Assembly (NCBI GenBank): GCA_022702705.1
Contig: CM040432.1
Span: 48,076,540 to 48,140,539, forward strand
Reading direction: 5' to 3'
From: Papilionanthe hookeriana x Papilionanthe teres
Taxonomy: Eukaryota > Streptophyta > Magnoliopsida > Asparagales > Orchidaceae
Length of the DNA stretch: 64,000 bases
Part shown: positions 59,761-64,000 of the stretch, in pieces
Position numbering within the stretch: position 1 is the stretch's first letter
Layout: each line of letters begins with the position of its first letter
The notes under the pieces: model-generated
Told to the model about the DNA's origin: nothing
The model's database searches: none
What the model saw: only the letters and a program-made list of their open reading frames with translations
Made by a program: the position numbers and the translations under genes

Positions 59761-62700
59761 TTAATATCTCACTCGATACTCGATGGATTTTCATGTTCTT
59801 ATGCTCTATGGATTCGTCTTGAAGAGACGAACACATCTATACGGTTATCATACATTGAAATTAAAGCATTTGAAATGGAGAATCTCCAGAAGCTCGTGAT
59901 GAAGAATTAACTCATACCTTAGCTCTGAGAGGTGAAGCCTCGATCAGAGATGCTTGGCACGTTCGTTGGAGATGCAGGAGGCTAGGGATGAAGCCCGGGG
60001 ATGTGGTGAATTGCCTAGGTGTGATTTCCACCAAAGCCGATCACAACCTTTGGAGTCCGGAACAACCGGGTGACACGGAGATGGGGCTTTTGTCGGTGGA
60101 CACCTTCCCCAGTACGGTGCGGTGTAGGACCAATCGATTTGGGGATTGGTCCACTGTGGAGAAGTGTCCTGGTTTTGGGTGAAATTTCGACTCCGAAATT
60201 GAGCTCGCGAGAGAAGAAATGGCGGGGGATCTCACTCGGGGATCAAGTGCTCGTGTGTGGGGAGGAGTACGGAACAATTTTGGCGAGTTTCGGTAAGGTC
60301 CGGTTCGAGCACTTCTCTTGGCCGTGAGGGTGAGGGGTTTAAATAGGAGAGGTTGGAGGGCCTCCCGGGGGAGTTGAGGGTTGGGATCGGTCGCTCTTGG
60401 CATGTGAAGAAAAGCCATGGTGGCCATTAGGCATGGGGCGGCTCGGCAAGGAGAATTCCAAAGTTTGGCTCCTCCCGAGGTTTCGGCCATGGTGTTTTCC
60501 GGCGGCTCGGTGGCTGGCCGGCCGAGCATCGGTCACCATCTTGTTCGGGTGGGTCGGTAGCGGGGTTTAGTGTAGACAATTGGCAAATGCCATGTGTAAA
60601 AGGCTTGGATTAGAATGGAATGGGAGAGGGATTATTTTGGCTCAAATTGGTCGACCCCTCCACTTGGGCTAGGTGCACCACCCAAGGCTTGGTTTTGGCC
60701 GAGGGAAAAGTGATTTGGCTCGAGCATAATCGGTAGGGTCAAGTCACCATCCAAGCACAATTAGGCATAAGCATGGTTAAGGGGAAACATGGGAGTGGTT
60801 AATCACCTTTAGGAATTAAGGAAAGAGCCTCCTCCTTTTGCTCAAAATGGCATGGTGACATGTAAAGAGGCTCTCATGGCTTGCATATGGCTTGTGCATG
60901 GCTCCATGGCTCCATTTGGCTTGGGAAAAGGTTGGGTCGATTTCATAAAAATGGGTTTTAAGAATTTTGGATATTTTGGTGTGAATTTGTATGGGGCTTG
61001 ATTTGGAATTGTTTGATGATGGAATTATAACTTAGGGAATGGCTTTGATTAAATGGATGGCAAATGGAAATGTCATGTGGGCTTTAGGGCCGAATTTGGG
61101 CTTTTATATTTGGTGGAAATGGGCTTTTAGGGAGGTTTAGGGAAGTGGGCTTTTAAATTTAAAATGGATTTTGGGATGAGATTTTGGTAAAGGCTTGGGC
61201 CAAATAATTGTTGAGTTTGGTTTAGGGATGCTTCATGAGTGGTTTGAAACAAGTTTGAGGTGATTTGGGTTTGAATTGGTTTGAATTTGGGTTTAATTGG
61301 TAAGTGAGCTTATGTAGGTCGAATTGGGCTAACTTGGGCCAATGTTGGGCTAGGGTTGAAATTGATGTAAAATAAATGTTGAGAAATATTTATGGGAGTG
61401 TTTCAAAGAGGTTTTGGCTTTGGTTAGGTTTTGATTTTGGGATTTGGGCTCATTTGGGCTAGGTTTGGGTTTAGGTCAAAAATGGGCCTTTTAGCTTTGG
61501 GTTGAATTTGAGTGGGGTTTGGATCAAAGTTTTGGGCAAATCATGTTAGTGTTTTGTTTATGGGGATGTCAAGGAAGGTTTAGAAAAGATTTGGGGTTAA
61601 TTGGAGTTGAATTGGGTGAGTTTGGGTTAGGTTTGGGTCATAGGTCCAAATTGGGCTTTAAGGCCAAAAGTGAAATTGGATCCCAATGCCAATCAAATTG
61701 GGCTTGTATTTGGTCTAGATTGGTGTTGGGGATGTTGAATTGAAGTTTAGAATTGAATTGGACCAAAATTGGGGTCGATTGGGTAGATTTGGTTTGACAT
61801 TGGGTTTACTTTGGGTTAAAATGGGTCAGATGGGGGTTTTGATAAAAGTGGGGTAAATTGACAAAATTGGCCCATGGTGTAGTTGAATAAAATGAAATTG
61901 GGAATATTTGGGATTTTCTGGAATTTTCTGGGAATTTTCTGAATTTTTGGATTTTTGGGTCGAGAGGGGTATTTTGGGTATTTGGAGGGTATTGGGGGGT
62001 ATTTTGGAATTTTTTGGCATTTTTGGTTATGGATGATCAATTTAAGTGATGTGGAAATGTTTGGGATTGATTTTGGAGAAATTTGGGTGATTTGGAAATT
62101 TTTGAGAAATTTGGGCTATTCAGGGCTTTGGGTAGGTTGGCGGGTGTTGGGTCCGGGGGTCAAAAATTGAAAATTTGGAAAATTGAAGATTGGGTGGATG
62201 TAAGTGAAATGAAATCATTTTTGTTGAGCCATGAAGCCATATCAAGCCCACATGAGCCATGAAGGGACTCATTTTGAGGCATTCACCATGTTGTTCCTAA
62301 CCCTCTTAGCCGAGGGCTTAGGGGTTAAGGACCATCCATGTGAATCATCTACATGAGTCGGGAGGTCAAGTCGGGTATGGGTGTGTTTTTAGGAGGTGTG
62401 TGAAAGTGTAGTGTGTGTGCAAGTCGACCCTTCACCGGACCGAGCCGCCGTGGGCGATCCTAAGGCCAAAGAGTCCCATAGGAACTCATCCTTTAAACTT
62501 CCACATTTGATTTCAACCCTCTAGGTGATTAGGGGTCTATAGTCAAGTTTGTGGAGTTTGCGAGGAGTTAAGAAGTGGTTTGAATTTCTAAAAGGTGGGT
62601 CCCGATTCTAGTCCTCTAAGATAGTCAAAGGAAAAGCCTAAGGCTAGATCCTAAGTACTAAAGAGAAGAAGAGAAGACCTCATCAAAAATGAGGTCAACA

Positions 62701-62705
62701 TATAT
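62701..62705 (+). other. Target site duplication, right copy (TATAT)
   Basis: TATAT directly after the outer end of the right LTR of B. It matches 36,984-36,988. Confidence 0.85.
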
Positions 62706-63568
62706 ATGTGTTGATTTGGATTTAGGTTTTATTATGATTTAAATTTTAATTTGATCATCTCAGATTTGATGAGATTAGTTGTAATTGTTATGTCTCAGCA
62801 TTTAGAGTGTTGTGGTGTAGATTGTGATGCTGAGTATTATGGATTTGAACATTTAACTTAAGTATGTTGTTAAGTTGTTAGTGTGAAGTTTGTAAGTCTC
62901 ATGGATTTCATATATAAAGTTATATTGTTTGTGTTGTGTGAACTTTTTGTGAGTATAAGTATCTAATCTTCATATTATTATTAAATTAAGTGATCGGAAG
63001 ATTGATCAAGGGAAAATCGAGGTTGAAAATGATTGACGAATTTCAAAAATTTAAAAATTTTGGGATCTCGCCGACGGCGAGAATTATCTCGCCGATAGCG
63101 AGGAAACCCGCTGACAGAGAGATCGAACTCGCCGACGGTGGATTTTTCCCGAAACTTTTGCCTTATCAAATTAATTAGCTCGCTGATGGCGAGAAAAATC
63201 TCGCCGACAGCGAGATCGCGAAAAGACCTATATTTGACCAGTCAACCGACACTATTCATCATCCCCTTCCTCAAAACTTCAAAAACCGACCTGGGGCTTC
63301 GAGAGATCGTGGATTTGAGGCGATTTCAACACTTTTTGACACCGGATTTCATCTTCCCTTGGTAAGAGCTTCACTCCTATGCAAAAATTTTTTATTTTCA
63401 CCATGGATTTCTTCTACATTGGGAAATTTTGAAAATTTTGAAATGTGGAGAAAATACTTGGAAGAATTTCATGGAAATTGATTTTAATGGATTTTAGATG
63501 TTGTAGGAAGCCTTCGTAGTAATATTTGGGAGTTTATTTAAAATTTTTGCAAATTTCACAGATCGAAA
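62706..63568 (+). other. X1-X2 spacer of element C, with GC-rich palindromic module and candidate intron
   Basis: It resumes element C after B: TCAGCATTTAGAGTGTTGTG (62,796-62,815) aligns with D (about 26,230, - strand). Near-palindromes of the CTCGCCGACGGCGAG type lie at 63,067-63,081, 63,088-63,102, 63,179-63,193 and 63,200-63,214. A candidate intron runs 63,362-63,561 (CTTG|GTAAGAG to TTTCACAG|ATC). Confidence 0.7.
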
Positions 63569-64000
63569 ATGGCTCCACGACAAAAGCTACGGGTAGATTA
63601 CGACGAAATTCGTTTTGTGATTGCAAGAGCACAATCAAGATATTTTCACAATATACAAGCCAGAACATGCATTCAAGATTGAGTTTTCAAAAGTCATGGA
63701 GGAGAAGTTGAGTGACTCATTAAGGAACGAGGATAGGAAAATTTTTGTTTCGTGACCAACAGAGCCGCTGTAGAAGTGGTAAAGGAATTTTATGCAAACT
63801 TAACACAGGCTGAAGATGCACCGGTTAAGGTTAGAGGATTTTTTGTGGAATTCAACGCTGCTAGAATAAACGCTTATTACGAGGTAAGAGACACCTACAC
63901 CAGCGAGTATGAAACTTTTGGAACTATGGAAGGACCACTGGAAGAGGTAATCGACTTTCTCACTGATGGGAAAGGTGTCTGGAAGATAAAGCAGCGAGAA
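63569..64000 (+). CDS. Element C ORF X2, plant transposon-type protein (partial, off right edge)
   Basis: ATG 63,569 (MAPRQKLRVDYDEIRFVIAR) just after the candidate acceptor. Broken near 63,680-63,750, it then reads VTNRAAVEVVKEFYANLTQA and VRGFFVEFNAARINAYYEV. It shares the EFY-NL...VRG core with X1. It matches X2 of D (24,366-25,505). Confidence 0.66.

Larger units (their letters stand above)
36989..62700 (-). mobile_element. Element B: complete Ogre-type Ty3/gypsy element (25,712 bp), - strand
   Basis: Two 7.3 kb LTRs with TG...CA ends, TATAT target duplication, PBS beside the right LTR, and gag-pol on the - strand between them. It is the same family as element A. It lacks the AlkB-like cassette of A and has about 18 instead of 10 copies of the 83-bp repeat. 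It is inserted in the 3' region of element C. Confidence 0.96.
55394..62700 (-). repeat. 5' LTR of element B (7,307 bp)
   Basis: On the - strand it runs TGTTGACCTC...ATGCCGACA. It is nearly identical to 36,989-44,324. It carries the GC island (59,546-59,750), the (AATTT)n tract (57,490-57,745) and a TATA-like box at 60,338-60,345. No gene is carried inside. Confidence 0.96.
28406..64000 (+). mobile_element. Element C: Athila-type Ty3/gypsy element, + strand, interrupted by element B, right end off window
   Basis: 5' LTR 28,406-29,960, PBS, gag, protease, RT, RNase H, integrase, X1, then a break at 36,988 where B is inserted. It resumes at 62,701 with a spacer and X2, which runs off the window. 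The left flank TTTAT (28,401-28,405) is the expected 5-bp target site inside the pol of D. Coding frames carry many stops and shifts. Confidence 0.88.

Overview
The window is plant nuclear DNA made almost entirely of nested LTR retrotransposons. No ordinary host gene, tRNA, rRNA or CRISPR array is visible. The families present point to a flowering plant with a repeat-rich genome: Tat/Ogre-type Ty3/gypsy with a tRNA-Arg-type primer site and two RNase H domains, and Athila-type Ty3/gypsy with a TGGCGCCGTTG-type primer site and extra ORFs after pol. The species cannot be named from this sequence.

Layout. (1) 1-19,583: element A, a giant Ogre-type element on the + strand. Its 5' LTR lies off the left edge, and it ends in a 7.36 kb 3' LTR (12,228-19,583). 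(2) 19,584-21,438: Athila-type LTR pieces on the + strand (a 127 bp fragment, then LTR E). (3) 21,439-28,405: element D, Athila-type on the - strand, with 3' LTR, two downstream ORFs (X2, X1) and the end of the integrase. (4) 28,406-36,988 and 62,701-64,000: element C, Athila-type on the + strand, inserted into the pol of D. (5) 36,989-62,700: element B, a complete 25.7 kb Ogre-type element on the - strand with 7.3 kb LTRs and a TATAT target duplication, inserted into the 3' part of C. D is therefore the oldest layer. C went into D, B went into C, and A sits inside an Athila LTR remnant. A and B are the same family in opposite orientations.

The most notable feature is in element A. Between integrase and the 3' tandem repeats it carries an extra ~1.6 kb reading region (about 8,874-10,463) whose translation matches the plant ALKBH9/ALKBH10 class of AlkB 2-oxoglutarate/Fe(II) dioxygenases (RNA m6A erasers). 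It shows the HxD motif, the distal His and the C-terminal Arg region. Element B lacks this cassette; an A-rich junction stands in its place. A candidate 110 bp intron lies just upstream. A retrotransposon carrying its own RNA-demethylase-like ORF is the best candidate here for an undescribed system.

The reading frames of A and B look broken, but many breaks fall at places where the sister copy, or the expected AlkB reading, has CAG or CTG. At those places the other copies show CG, CGA, TCG or similar, and the two LTRs of B differ from each other there. This looks more like systematic sequence error at CHG-methylated sites than true decay, so the AlkB ORF may be much less damaged in the real genome than it appears.

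In the Athila-type elements, two paralogous ORFs (X1, X2) follow pol. Each is preceded by a GC-rich near-palindromic cassette that also occurs in the LTR. Within one element the three cassettes resemble each other more than they resemble the other element's. X2 also has a conserved candidate leader intron (200 and 202 bp) in both C and D.
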